NCBI RefSeq assembly: GCF_016863635.1
Contig: NZ_BOPG01000049.1
Location: 124,001-188,000, forward strand
DNA: 64,000 bases
Reading direction: 5' to 3'
From: Virgisporangium aurantiacum
GTDB lineage: Bacteria; Actinomycetota; Actinomycetes; Mycobacteriales; Micromonosporaceae
Position 1 is the stretch's first letter. Each line of letters opens with the position of its first letter. Shown here piece by piece: positions 50,825 through 60,405 of this stretch. The notes beneath the pieces were generated by a model, which was not told the DNA's origin, ran no database searches, and saw nothing but the letters and a program-made list of their open reading frames with translations. The position numbers and the translations under genes are program-made.

Positions 50825-51523
50825 TCACTCCTCCGGCCGCAGGTGCCCCTTGCGCGCCACCCAGCCGAGCATCACCGGCGACGGTGCCCCACCCTCGGTA
50901 AAGCGTTCGAACACCAACCCGGCGTCGATCACCATCGACAGCAGCGCGGGCAACGGCCAATGGGTTGCTCCGACCTTGTCGCGAATCCCCTGGTCGGTGT
51001 AGGACGCCTTGGTCCAGTGCCCGTCGAGGTAACCGGGGCGGATCACGACCGCGTCGAGATCGCCGCGATCGGCGAACCCGCCGCAGAAGCACGGGTGCGT
51101 TCCAATGTGGACGAACAACCCGCCCGGGCGCAGCACCCGCGCCACCTCCCGCACGATCGACGGGTACGCCGGCATGTCGGTGTGCACCCAGACCGCGCTC
51201 ACGGCCGGCACGCTTCCGCTGGCGAACGGTAGCCGCTCGACGTCGGCACGCATCACCGGCATCCGGCCAGCGGCGTGCCGCAGCATGCCCGCGGAGATGT
51301 CCACCCCGACGGGCGACCAGCCCAGCTCCCGCACCGTGGCCGCATGTACTCCGGTGCCGCAGCCGATTTCCAGGCAGAGCTCGCCCGCTTCTCGCGGCCG
51401 ATCCAGCAGCTCCCGCAATGCCCGGGTCGTACCCAGCGGATCGGCATCGCCCTGCCGCCGCAGAAAGTCGGTCTCGTACCAGTCGGCGATCTCGTCGTAT
51501 GCCGCGGTTGCCATGCAGTTCAT
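50825..51523 (-). CDS. SAM-dependent methyltransferase
   Basis: The product has 232 residues from ATG 51523 (an inner ATG at 51514 gives 229). It is a class I methyltransferase with motif I LEIGCGTGVHAATVRELGW, GVDISAGML, ADVERLPFASG and VLRPGGLFVHIGT. The substrate is not evident. It lies 56 bases downstream of the response regulator on the same strand, with no clear functional link. Confidence 0.88.
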   Translation of the reverse strand: MNCMATAAYDEIADWYETDFLRRQGDADPLGTTRALRELLDRPREAGELCLEIGCGTGVHAATVRELGWSPVGVDISAGMLRHAAGRMPVMRADVERLPFASGSVPAVSAVWVHTDMPAYPSIVREVARVLRPGGLFVHIGTHPCFCGGFADRGDLDAVVIRPGYLDGHWTKASYTDQGIRDKVGATHWPLPALLSMVIDAGLVFERFTEGGAPSPVMLGWVARKGHLRPEE

Positions 51524-51579
51524 GAAGCCAGCTGACCCGGCACCGGGCCAACCCGGTTCGCTGACAGCGCAGGGCCGTT

Positions 51580-52221
51580 TCAGGTGCGCAGGTATTTGAG
51601 TACGGCCAGAACCCGTCGGTGATCTGTATCGGTGGGTGGCAGATCGAGCTTCATGAAGATGTTGGTGACGTATTTCTCGACCGCGCTGTGGCTGACCCTC
51701 AAAATCTCGGTGATCCCGTTGTTCGACCGCCCTTCCGCCATCAGCCGGAGCACGTCCTGTTCGCGCGGGGTCAGGCGCTCGAGCGGGTCGTCGCCCTGCC
51801 GTACCAGCAACTGCTCGACGACCTCGGGATCGAGTGCGGTGCCACCGTCGGCGACCCGATGCAGCGCGTCGAGAAAGTCGCTGACCTGTGCCACGCGATC
51901 CTTCAGCAGGTAACCGACCTTGGAGGTGCCGAGCGACATCAGGTCGCGGGCGTACCGCTCCTCGACGTACTGCGACAGGACGCACACCGCCATGTCCGGG
52001 TACTGCCGCCGGAGCACCAGAGCCGCCCGGATGCCCTCGTCGGTGTGGGTCGGTGGCATCCGGACGTCGAGCACCACGACGTCGGGCTTCTGCTCGGCGA
52101 CGGCCGCGAGCAGCGTTTCGGCGTCGGACACCGCCGCGACGACCTCGAACCCGCCGTCGTTCAGGAGCTTCGTGAGGCCGGCGCGCAACAGCACCGAGTC
52201 TTCGGCAAGCACTACTCGCAT
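51580..52221 (-). CDS. NarL/LuxR family response regulator
   Basis: The product has 213 residues. The receiver domain has VLAEDSVLLRAG, the phospho-acceptor Asp in VVVLDVRMPP and Lys in YLLKDRV; the C-terminal LuxR helix-turn-helix has LTPREQDVLRLMAEGRSNNGITEIL. It is the partner of the kinase encoded just upstream (10-base overlap). Confidence 0.95.
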   Translation of the reverse strand: MRVVLAEDSVLLRAGLTKLLNDGGFEVVAAVSDAETLLAAVAEQKPDVVVLDVRMPPTHTDEGIRAALVLRRQYPDMAVCVLSQYVEERYARDLMSLGTSKVGYLLKDRVAQVSDFLDALHRVADGGTALDPEVVEQLLVRQGDDPLERLTPREQDVLRLMAEGRSNNGITEILRVSHSAVEKYVTNIFMKLDLPPTDTDHRRVLAVLKYLRT

Positions 52222-53513
52222 GGGAGGTTCACCGTAACGGTCGTCGGGCCGTCCGGTGGGCTCACCATGCTGAATGTTCCGTCAACCGCCGCGGCCCGCT
52301 GCGCGAGCCCCAGCAGTCCGCCTCCCTCTTCGACGGACGCGCCGCCGCGCCCGTTGTCGGTCACGGTGATGACGAGCCGACCGGCGACCTGTTCGACGAC
52401 CACCGCCGCCCGCGTGGCCTGTGCGTGCTTGACGACGTTGGCCAGCGCCTCCGACACCGTGAAGTACGCGACAGCCTCGATGCTGGGTGAGCATCGTGTC
52501 GCGACGTCGATCCGCAGCGTCACCGGCAGCGGAGTGCGCGCGACGACGCCCGACAACGCCGCGTCGAGTCCCCGGTCGTTGAGCACCGCGGGGTGCAGGC
52601 CGCGGACGAAGTTGCGCAGCTCGGCGAGAGCCTGCGTGGCCTCGTCGTGCGCGGCGCCGAGCACCTCACGGATCTCGGGCGGCGCGTCGGCGAACGCGTT
52701 CCTGGCCATGCCGAGGTTCATCGCCAGTGACACCAGTCGCTGCTGGACCCCGTCGTGCAGGTCACGCTCGATTCGCCGGCGTTCGGTGTCGGCCGCGGTC
52801 ACGAGCTCGGCGCGGCTCCGGGACAGTCTCTCGACCCGCTGCCGTAGTTCCTCTGACGGCCCGGGACCGAGCAGACGCCGCGCCGCGAAAGCGTCGACGG
52901 CCGCGGTACCGCGCGCGATCCAGGGCGCCGCGAGCAACAACCCACCCGAGATGCCGAACCAGAGGACGCGCGTGGCGCCCGACAGTTCGCTGGCCCAGAG
53001 CGCGGCCAGTACCGGAGCTCCCCAACTGGCCACGACCAGCAGGCCGCCCGGCCCCGCGAGCGCCGACGCGAGGACGTGGTAGATGAGCTGCCGCCACGTC
53101 GACCCCGCCGCCCACGGATGCGTGAACCGTCGCCAACCGGGCCGTTCCATATCGGCCGGCGCCGCGATCTCGACCCCGAGCACGGAACGGAACCGCTCCC
53201 GCTGCAACCCGCTGGCGAACCGGACGCACAGCAGCAACGCGAACGGACCGGTGACCGTGGCGCCGACATAGACCCCGATGAGCGACGGGTGGCCGCTCGG
53301 CCCGGTGACGAGGCTGGCGACGGCCGAGCCCCACAGCACCGCCAGAAGCGCCAGTGCGCCGCCGATCGCGGTGCCGAGGAACATGCCGGTAACGGTGTGG
53401 AAGGTGGCCTGCCAGGACACGTGTGCCACCAGCGGCCGGAGCACCGAACGTGCCCGGCGCCTTGCCCGTTCGATCGTCATCGCTCCACCCACGGACGTTT
53501 CCGCACAGGTCAT
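52212..53513 (-). CDS. NarL-type sensor histidine kinase
   Basis: The product has 433 residues from ATG 53513 (ATG 53480 is an alternative). Four hydrophobic segments fill residues about 30-215, followed by HisKA_3 with the phospho-His in ERRRIERDLHDGVQQRL and an HATPase domain (SEALANVVKHAQA, TVTDNGRGG, GLLGLAQRAAAVDG). It is divergent from an ABC exporter, which may be its target. Confidence 0.94.
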   Translation of the reverse strand: MTCAETSVGGAMTIERARRRARSVLRPLVAHVSWQATFHTVTGMFLGTAIGGALALLAVLWGSAVASLVTGPSGHPSLIGVYVGATVTGPFALLLCVRFASGLQRERFRSVLGVEIAAPADMERPGWRRFTHPWAAGSTWRQLIYHVLASALAGPGGLLVVASWGAPVLAALWASELSGATRVLWFGISGGLLLAAPWIARGTAAVDAFAARRLLGPGPSEELRQRVERLSRSRAELVTAADTERRRIERDLHDGVQQRLVSLAMNLGMARNAFADAPPEIREVLGAAHDEATQALAELRNFVRGLHPAVLNDRGLDAALSGVVARTPLPVTLRIDVATRCSPSIEAVAYFTVSEALANVVKHAQATRAAVVVEQVAGRLVITVTDNGRGGASVEEGGGLLGLAQRAAAVDGTFSMVSPPDGPTTVTVNLPCE

Positions 53514-53672
53514 GACACCACGCTAGGAAGCCGATCCGGTCCGGACCATCGGGTGTGCCTGCTGTCGAGGGTGGGGAAAACCCCAAGAACGTCCCGCGGA
53601 TCGCCCCACTTACAACGCGGCCGTCCGCTGGCAGCGTGAAGGCCAGCGAACGACCGAGGGGACGCAGAGACG

Positions 53673-54596
53673 ATGATCGAGGCACGCGAGCTGACGAAGA
53701 GATACGGCGACAAGCTCGCCGTCGACGGACTGACCTTCACGGTGCGCCCGGGCGTGGTCACCGGCTTTCTCGGGCCCAACGGCGCCGGCAAGTCCACCAC
53801 GATGCGGATGATTCTGGGGCTCGACGCGCCCACCGGCGGAACGGTCACCGTCAACGGTCGGCCGTACCGGGAACACACCGCTCCGCTGCACGAGGTCGGT
53901 GTCCTCCTGGAGGCGCGATCGGTGCATCCGGGCCGCAGCGCCTACAACCACCTGCTGGCGCTCGCCCGCAGCAACGGCATCAGCCGGGCGCGGGTCGACG
54001 ATGTGGTGGAGGCGGTCGGCCTGGCCGGCGCGGCGCGGCGGCGGGCGGGCAGGTTCTCGCTCGGCATGGGCCAGCGGCTGGGTATCGCGACGGCGCTGCT
54101 CGGCGATCCGCGCACGGTGATCCTCGACGAGCCGCTGAACGGGCTCGACACCGAGGGAATCCGGTGGGTGCGGTCGCTGCTGCGGGGGCTGGCCGACGAG
54201 GGCCGTACGGTGTTCGTCTCCTCGCACCTGATGAACGAGATGGCGCTCACGGCGCAGCACCTCATCGTGATCGGCAAGGGACGGCTGATCGCCGACATGG
54301 GGATGGCCGACTTCATCGCCACCCGGGGCCGCAGCGTGGTGCGGGTACGCACCACCAACCCCGTTGACCTCACCGGGCGGCTACGGGCGTCCGACGTCGA
54401 GGTGTCCCATGACGGCGGCGAGACGCTCACCGTCAGCGGCCTCACCACCGACCAGGTGGGCCGTGCCGCCGCCGCGGCCGGCATCACGCTGCTCGAACTC
54501 ACCGCACAGCAGGCCTCGCTGGAAGAGGCCTTCATCGACCTCACCCGCGACGCGGTCGAGTACCGCGCGCCGACTGCGGCTGGAGCCACCTCATGA
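53673..54596 (+). CDS. ABC exporter ATPase
   Basis: The product has 307 residues. Walker A GPNGAGKST, signature FSLGMGQRLGIATALL, Walker B VILDEPLNGLD and a C-terminal DrrA-like extension are present. It is coupled by a four-base overlap to the permease gene and sits divergent from the two-component system, a typical layout for inducible antibiotic-detoxification exporters. Confidence 0.94.
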   Translation: MIEARELTKRYGDKLAVDGLTFTVRPGVVTGFLGPNGAGKSTTMRMILGLDAPTGGTVTVNGRPYREHTAPLHEVGVLLEARSVHPGRSAYNHLLALARSNGISRARVDDVVEAVGLAGAARRRAGRFSLGMGQRLGIATALLGDPRTVILDEPLNGLDTEGIRWVRSLLRGLADEGRTVFVSSHLMNEMALTAQHLIVIGKGRLIADMGMADFIATRGRSVVRVRTTNPVDLTGRLRASDVEVSHDGGETLTVSGLTTDQVGRAAAAAGITLLELTAQQASLEEAFIDLTRDAVEYRAPTAAGATS

Positions 54597-55399
54597 GCAC
54601 GATCTCCCTGCCCGCCTACACCGGCGAACAGCGCGTCACCCAGTTCCGGGTGGTGCGCTCCGAGTGGACCAAGTTACGGTCACTCCCGTCCACGATCTGG
54701 TCGCTGCTCACGGCGGTGACGCTCATCGTCGGGTTCGGCGTGGTGTACGCGATGGTGCGGGTCACCCGTCCACCCGCCGATCCCGCGGCGTTCGACGCGG
54801 CCGGGGTGAGCCTGGCCGGTGTGCAGTTGGCGCAACTGGCGGTGGGCGTACTGGGCGTCCTGCTGGTCACCGGCGAGTTCGCCACCGGGTCCATCCGGGT
54901 GACGCTCGCCGCGGTGCCGAACCGTCTGCCGGTGCTCTGGGGCAAGGCGGTGGTGTTCGGGCTGACCACGCTGGTGCTGTGCGTACCGGCCGTGGTGACG
55001 GCGTTCGTCGTCGGCCAGTCGATCCTCTCGGCCGAGAACCTCGACACCGATCTGGGGGAGCCGGGCGTGGCTCGCGCGGTTCTCGGCAGTGCGCTGTTCC
55101 TTGTCTTGGTGGGCCTGTTCGGGCTGGGGCTGGGCGCGCTGCTGCGTAACACGGCCGGTGGCATCGCGGCCCTGTTCGGGCTGTTCTTCGCCCCGCAGAT
55201 GCTGGTGGACCTCCTGCCCGAGTCGGTGTCCGACCACCTCTACAAGTACCTGCCCGCACCTGCGGGTCAGGCCATCATGTTCGTCCAACCCGATCCGACG
55301 TCATCGCTGAGCCCGTGGGCCGGTCTCGGCGTGTTCGCGCTCTACACCGTGATCGCGCTGGGCCTCGCGGCCTGGCAACTGCGCCGGCGCGACGCGTGA
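54593..55399 (+). CDS. ABC exporter permease
   Basis: The product has 268 residues with six hydrophobic segments (SLPSTIWSLLTAVTLIVGFGVVY first, ALYTVIALGLAAWQLRRRDA last), of the ABC-2/NatB-like type. Partner of the preceding ATPase. Confidence 0.9.
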   Translation: MSTISLPAYTGEQRVTQFRVVRSEWTKLRSLPSTIWSLLTAVTLIVGFGVVYAMVRVTRPPADPAAFDAAGVSLAGVQLAQLAVGVLGVLLVTGEFATGSIRVTLAAVPNRLPVLWGKAVVFGLTTLVLCVPAVVTAFVVGQSILSAENLDTDLGEPGVARAVLGSALFLVLVGLFGLGLGALLRNTAGGIAALFGLFFAPQMLVDLLPESVSDHLYKYLPAPAGQAIMFVQPDPTSSLSPWAGLGVFALYTVIALGLAAWQLRRRDA

Positions 55400-55431
55400 G
55401 TTCTCGACCGCACGCCGCCCGCCCGGAGCAC

Positions 55432-55812
55432 TCAACCGACACCGCTGACGTGGCCGGCGATCAGGCGCCAGCCGTGGGAATCGTCGTAGATCCAGGTGCG
55501 TGTGTACCGCACCCGCGCGGTGAACCCGGCGCCCGACAACACACCCGACACCGTCCCGAGGAAGCAGGTGACACCCGTGTTCCCGGCAACCAGCACCGTG
55601 AGGTCCTCCTCCTCGACGCCGGACATCTTCTGCTCGCCGCTCCCGTGCAGTCGCAGGTCGTCGGCCTTGCTGTACAGCCGGCCATCGGGGCCGGTGAAGA
55701 CGAGGCGGTCGTCGATCAGCCGGTCGAGTTCGGCGACGTCCGACGCCAGTTGCGCGGCCTGCAGGGCCCGTTCGGCGGTGTGTAGCTCGGAGGTACGGCT
55801 GTCGTGCGGCAT
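55432..55812 (-). CDS. SnoaL-like (DUF4440) protein
   Basis: The product has 126 residues. The NTF2-like pattern of DUF4440 is visible (ERALQAAQLASDVAELDRLIDDRLVFTGPDGRL, TWIYDDSHGWRLIAGHVS). These small proteins bind hydrophobic ligands or act as isomerases/hydrolases. No partner is evident. Convergent with the ABC permease. Confidence 0.85.
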   Translation of the reverse strand: MPHDSRTSELHTAERALQAAQLASDVAELDRLIDDRLVFTGPDGRLYSKADDLRLHGSGEQKMSGVEEEDLTVLVAGNTGVTCFLGTVSGVLSGAGFTARVRYTRTWIYDDSHGWRLIAGHVSGVG

Positions 55813-55997
55813 GGCAATACCTTATCCGATATATCTGGGCCGGCTACGGCGTCCGGTCGAAGTGGTTGCCGGGGCCGGCGAGCCGCACGGACGCAGCGGC
55901 GATGGCCAGGAGAGCAGCAACCGTTTCTCTCAGGTGTCCGGTTGCCCCGCCGATCGGGCCACCTGAGGTGTCCGGGCTGCGGGTCCATGGAGGCGTT

Positions 55998-58844
55998 GTG
56001 ACCGAATCGTCCCACTTGATCGACTCGGATGCTGCCGAGACGATTCGTCAGGCGTGCATGAACCTGCTGGTTCGGGAGCGGTTGATGGCCGTGCTCAACG
56101 CCAAGAACGGCGTCATCACGAAGGTGAACGAGCGGTTCCTCGAGACCACGGACAAGCCGATGAACGAGATCATCGGCAAGCGGTTGGAGCAGTTGTGGCG
56201 GCTGCCGTCGCAGGTTGTCGACGGCATGCTCGACGAGGCTCGGGCCGGTCGGTTCGTCGAGCAGGTGAACTCGATCGTCGACAGCGGAGGGCGTCAGCGC
56301 TGGCTCCGGTTCAACTGCGGGCCGGTGCCCACTCCGGCCAAGGAGCCGGTGGAGTTCCTCCTCACGGCGTACGACATCACCGAAGACCGGCGGCAACTCG
56401 CCGAGTTGCGGGGCAGGGCCGCGGCTGTCGATCGTGGCCAGGCCGTCATCGAGTTCTCGCTGGACGGAACGATCCTCACCGCGAACGAGAACTTCCTGAA
56501 GCTCACCGGGTACTCGCTCAGTGAGCTCGCCGACCAGCATCACCGCATGTTCGTCGAGGAGACGTACGCCGAGTCGCCGGAGTACGCCCAGTTCTGGGCG
56601 CGCCTGGCCGAGGGCCAGTACGAGAGCGGCGAGTACAAGCGCCTCGGCCGTGGCGGCAAGGAGGTCTGGCTGCGGGCGACGTACAACCCGATCATCGACC
56701 TCGAGGGCCGGCCCTACAAGATCGTCAAGTACGCGATGGACGTCACCGCCGCGAAGCAGCGGACGGCGGAGTACGAGGGGAAGGCCGCCGCGATCAGTCG
56801 GTCGCAGGCGGTGATCGAGTTCGACCTTGACGGCACGATTCTGAGCGCCAACGAGAACTTCCTGAAGACCGTCGACTACTCGCTCGACCAGGTGCTCGGC
56901 CAGCAACACCGCATGTTCATCGACGACGAGGAGGCCCGCGGCAACGCCTACCGCGCGTTCTGGAAGCGGCTCGCGGGTGGCGAGTTCATCGCGGGCGAGT
57001 TCAAGCGGCTCGCCAAGGGCGGCAGGGAAATCTGGCTGCAGGCCAGTTACAACCCCATCTTCGATCTCAACGGACGACCGATGAAGGTGGTCAAGTACGC
57101 CACCGAGATCACCGCGCAGAAGATGAAGACGGTCGAAGACGAGGGCAAGGTCAAAGCGATCGACCGGTCGCAGGCGGTGATCGAGTTCGACCTTGATGGC
57201 ACCATCGCCGACGCGAACCGCAACTTCCTCGAGACCATGGGCTACACCAGCGTCGAGGACGTCCGCGGCAAGCACCACCGCATGTTCGTCGAGCAGACCT
57301 ACGCGGGCAGCGAGGAGTACAAGGCGTTCTGGGATCGGCTCGGCCGCGGCGAGTTCGAGTCGGGCGAGTACAAGCGGCTCGGCCGTGGCGGCAAGGAGGT
57401 CTGGCTGCAGGCGAGCTACAACCCGATCTTCGATCTCGAAGGTCGGCCGTTGAAGGTGGTCAAGTACGCCACCGACGTCACCGTGCAGCGGCGGCGGAAT
57501 GCCGAGTACGAGGGCAAGGTCAACGCGATCAACCGGTCGCAGGCGGTCGTCGAGTTCGACCTCAACGGCGTGGTGATCGACGCCAACCGGCTCTTTCTCG
57601 ATCTCATGGGTTACTCGCTCGACGAGGTCCGCGGCAAGCACCACCGCATGTTCGTCGACGAGGAGACGTCGAACAGCGACGGCTACAAGGCGTTCTGGGA
57701 CCGGCTACGGCGTGGCGAGTTCGACAGCCGCGAGTACAAGCGGGTCGGCAAGGACGGACGGGAGGTCTGGATCCAGGCCAGCTACAACCCGATCCTCGAC
57801 CTCGACGGGCATCCCATCAAGATCGTCAAGTACGCGATGGACGTCACCGCCGACAAGCAGCGCAACGCCGAGTTCGAGGGCAAGGTGAACGCGATCGACC
57901 GGGCGCAGGCGGTGATCGAGTTCGACCTCGACGGCAACATCCGCGCGGCCAACGACAACTTCCTGCGGACCATGGGCTACTCGCTCCGCGAGATCCTCGG
58001 CCAGCACCACAGCATGTTCTGCTCGCCCGACTACATCACCTCGGCGGAGTACCGGGACTTCTGGCTGCGGCTGGCCAGCGGCGAGTACATCTCCGGCCAG
58101 TTCCACCGGCTGGGCAAGTACGGTCGCGACGTCTACCTGAAAGCCACCTACAACCCGATCTTCGACCTGCGCGGACGCCCGATCAAGGTGGTCAAGTACG
58201 CGTACGACATCACCGAGCAGGTGGCGTTGCAGCGGCGTCTCAACAGCAAGTCCGGCGAGATGAACGATTCGATCGGACGCCTGGCCGCGTCGATCGACGA
58301 CATCGTCGGCAACGCGCAGCAGGCCAGCACCCTGGCCGGCCAGACGCAGGCGAACGCGGAGCGGGGGTTCGAGGAGCTGCGCAAGTCCATCGAGGCCATC
58401 GACCTCATCGAGCGGTCGTCCGACCAGATCGCGTCGATCGTCCAGGTGATCGGTGAGATCGCCAGCCAGACCAACCTGCTGGCGTTCAACGCCTCGATCG
58501 AGGCGGCCCGGGCGGGCGAGCACGGGGTCGGCTTCTCGGTGGTGGCCGGTGAGGTCCGCAAGCTCGCCGAGCGGTCGTCCGACGCGGCGCGGGAGATCGG
58601 CAAGCTCATCACCGAGTCGAGTTCCCGGGTGAACCAGGGTTCCACGGTGTCCCGGCGCGCACAGGAGGCGTTCGGCGACATCCTGAAGAGCGTCGAGCAG
58701 ACCGGCGAGTCGATCGGCCGGATCGCGGCCCGCACCCACGACCAGCAGACCGAATCGCTGTCGGTGAAGACGCTCATCCTGGAGCTCACCGACGGAGATG
58801 GGGCCGCCGACAATCGCGATGCAGTCACGACCCTGAAGCGGTGA
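55998..58844 (+). CDS. Soluble methyl-accepting chemoreceptor with six PAS domains
   Basis: The product has 948 residues from GTG 55998 (GGAGG upstream). There is no membrane segment. A first PAS domain (about residues 25-135) is followed by five tandem PAS copies (about 138-745) of 122 residues each, then an MCP signalling domain (about 755-930) with the hairpin tip IGEIASQTNLLAFNASIEAARAGEHGVGF. Cytoplasmic receptors of this type sense internal redox, ligand or energy signals. It lies seven bases before a triple-CheW gene, a natural partner. The remarkable feature is the internal amplification of one PAS unit. Confidence 0.93.
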   Translation: MTESSHLIDSDAAETIRQACMNLLVRERLMAVLNAKNGVITKVNERFLETTDKPMNEIIGKRLEQLWRLPSQVVDGMLDEARAGRFVEQVNSIVDSGGRQRWLRFNCGPVPTPAKEPVEFLLTAYDITEDRRQLAELRGRAAAVDRGQAVIEFSLDGTILTANENFLKLTGYSLSELADQHHRMFVEETYAESPEYAQFWARLAEGQYESGEYKRLGRGGKEVWLRATYNPIIDLEGRPYKIVKYAMDVTAAKQRTAEYEGKAAAISRSQAVIEFDLDGTILSANENFLKTVDYSLDQVLGQQHRMFIDDEEARGNAYRAFWKRLAGGEFIAGEFKRLAKGGREIWLQASYNPIFDLNGRPMKVVKYATEITAQKMKTVEDEGKVKAIDRSQAVIEFDLDGTIADANRNFLETMGYTSVEDVRGKHHRMFVEQTYAGSEEYKAFWDRLGRGEFESGEYKRLGRGGKEVWLQASYNPIFDLEGRPLKVVKYATDVTVQRRRNAEYEGKVNAINRSQAVVEFDLNGVVIDANRLFLDLMGYSLDEVRGKHHRMFVDEETSNSDGYKAFWDRLRRGEFDSREYKRVGKDGREVWIQASYNPILDLDGHPIKIVKYAMDVTADKQRNAEFEGKVNAIDRAQAVIEFDLDGNIRAANDNFLRTMGYSLREILGQHHSMFCSPDYITSAEYRDFWLRLASGEYISGQFHRLGKYGRDVYLKATYNPIFDLRGRPIKVVKYAYDITEQVALQRRLNSKSGEMNDSIGRLAASIDDIVGNAQQASTLAGQTQANAERGFEELRKSIEAIDLIERSSDQIASIVQVIGEIASQTNLLAFNASIEAARAGEHGVGFSVVAGEVRKLAERSSDAAREIGKLITESSSRVNQGSTVSRRAQEAFGDILKSVEQTGESIGRIAARTHDQQTESLSVKTLILELTDGDGAADNRDAVTTLKR
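56400..58235 (+). repeat. Five tandem PAS-coding repeats of about 366 bp
   Basis: The block GTGATCGAGTTCGACCT and relatives recur at 56445, 56811, 57177, 57546 and 57912, giving periods of 366, 366, 369 and 366 bases. Each unit encodes [KR]...QAVIEFDLDG, HHRMF, FW.RL..GE, EYKRLG and SYNPI.DL.GRP..VVKYA. The repeats arose by in-frame tandem duplication. Confidence 0.9.
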
Positions 58845-58851
58845 CGGGGAG

Positions 58852-60405
58852 ATGGCGAGCACGGTGACGGAGGCGGAGCCCGACACCAGGGTGGCCGTCG
58901 GCCTGTACGGCGTCTTCACGGTCAACGAGGTGCAGGTCGCGCTTCCGCTGTCGGAGCTGCGTGAGGTGATTCCCTGCCCGTCGACCTTCGAGCCGCTGCT
59001 CGCCAGCGCGCCCGGTCTCGTCGGCGCCGTCAACCTGCGTCACCAGGTCATCCCCGTGATCGACCTGCGCCTGGTGCTCGGGATGGACACCGGTTCACCG
59101 ACGGACGTCGTCGTCATCGTCGCCCATGAGGGGTACGTGTTCGGCCTGCTATCCACCGGCGTCCACGGGGTCGTGCGGGTGGAGCCGGACGAACTGTTCG
59201 AGTACGCGATCGGTGGCGTGCGCGGGCCACGAGGCGAGAACTCCACAGGGAACGGCGTGCGGCTGTTCTCGCTGGGCTTCGAACGGTCCGACACGGTCGT
59301 CTGCGTGCTCGACAGCGCGGCCGTGCAGGACCTTCCCGGGATGCCGGTGGTCAAGGACACCGGCAACGGGCACACCGGGCCGGGCCGGTCCGGCGCTATC
59401 GAGGCACCGGACCGCACCGTGATGCTGCTGCGGTGCGAGCCGTTCGGACTGTGCATCGACGTCACCTACGTGCACTCGGTCATCCCCGAACTGCTGGTGA
59501 AGTCGTCGCCCCTCGACGGAGCCTCCGTGCGCGGGGTGGTGCGGCTGGGCGACAACGAGGTGCCCGTCATCGATCCGTTGGCGTTCCTCGGCCTCGGCTC
59601 GCTGCCGGACGGCGGCGCGGAGCGCGGCGTGGCGCTGCACTTCGAACGCGGGTTGGTCGTCCTGTCGGTGACCGACGTCGTCCGCATCGTGCCGGCACCC
59701 ACCGACCAGGTGCTGCCGCTGCCCGACTCCGGGTTGCCGGCGTCGGGATGCATCGAGGGAATCCTGTCGTCCCCAGGCAGCGATCCGTATCTGCTGCTCG
59801 ACGGCGACGCGATCCGGGCCAGCGAGGAACTCGACACGCTCGCCGCACTGGGCCTCCCGGTAGGCGGCAGCGAGAAACCCGTGGGCAGCAGCGAAAGGCC
59901 GGCGGGCGGCGGCGAGAAGCCGCAACGAGGGGAACCGGACAACGGGAGCCCGGAAGGGGCGGGCACCGTCCGGAAGGTGGTGCGCAAATACCTGACCTAC
60001 AACGCCGGCACCGACGTCGCCACACCGCTCGACGACATCACCGAGATCCTGCCGTACCCGGCCGACCTCATCCCGATGACCGCCGGTGGCGCGGTGCAGG
60101 GCGTGTTCATCCACCGCGGAACCGCGATCCCGCTGGTGTGCCTGCCGACGCTCGTCGGCCGTGGCCAGCTGGCCGACCGGGAGGGGTCCCGGGTGTTGCT
60201 GGTCGAGTCGAAGACCGGGTACGTCGGGTTCGCCGTGCCGGCCCTGCGGGCGATCGAGGAGTCGGTGTGGGAGCAGCCGCCGCAGGGCGAACTGCAGCTG
60301 CACGCCGTGCTCGGCACCAGCCCGCTGGTCGAGGTCGGTGACGGTGAGCAGAACCGCATGCTGCCGAACCTCGACCTGAGAGCCGTCGCGACGGCCGCCT
60401 ACTAG
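58852..60405 (+). CDS. Triple CheW-domain scaffold protein
   Basis: The product has 517 residues from ATG 58852; GTG 58864 is a possible start. Three CheW-like domains are arrayed: about 15-145 (LPLSELREVIP, GLVGAVNLRHQVIPVIDLRLVLG), 180-310 (TVMLLRCEPFGLCIDVTYVHSVIP, VRGVVRLGDNEVPVIDPLAFLGL) and 375-510 (LTYNAGTDVATPLDDITEILPYP, VQGVFIHRGTAIPLVCLPTLVG). A linker with GSS/GGG repeats joins 2 and 3. CheW couples receptors to CheA; three copies in one chain suggest an array scaffold. It is in an operon with the PAS receptor. No cheA is present in the window. Confidence 0.92.
   Translation: MASTVTEAEPDTRVAVGLYGVFTVNEVQVALPLSELREVIPCPSTFEPLLASAPGLVGAVNLRHQVIPVIDLRLVLGMDTGSPTDVVVIVAHEGYVFGLLSTGVHGVVRVEPDELFEYAIGGVRGPRGENSTGNGVRLFSLGFERSDTVVCVLDSAAVQDLPGMPVVKDTGNGHTGPGRSGAIEAPDRTVMLLRCEPFGLCIDVTYVHSVIPELLVKSSPLDGASVRGVVRLGDNEVPVIDPLAFLGLGSLPDGGAERGVALHFERGLVVLSVTDVVRIVPAPTDQVLPLPDSGLPASGCIEGILSSPGSDPYLLLDGDAIRASEELDTLAALGLPVGGSEKPVGSSERPAGGGEKPQRGEPDNGSPEGAGTVRKVVRKYLTYNAGTDVATPLDDITEILPYPADLIPMTAGGAVQGVFIHRGTAIPLVCLPTLVGRGQLADREGSRVLLVESKTGYVGFAVPALRAIEESVWEQPPQGELQLHAVLGTSPLVEVGDGEQNRMLPNLDLRAVATAAY

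Noticed and set aside
55716..57644. 642-codon minus-strand frame opposite the PAS repeats
   Set aside because: It is an antisense reading of the tandem PAS repeats; its repeats mirror theirs.
56400..58235. Possible CRISPR-like or satellite repeat
   Set aside because: The period is 366 bp and codes for PAS domains; there are no short identical repeats with unique spacers.
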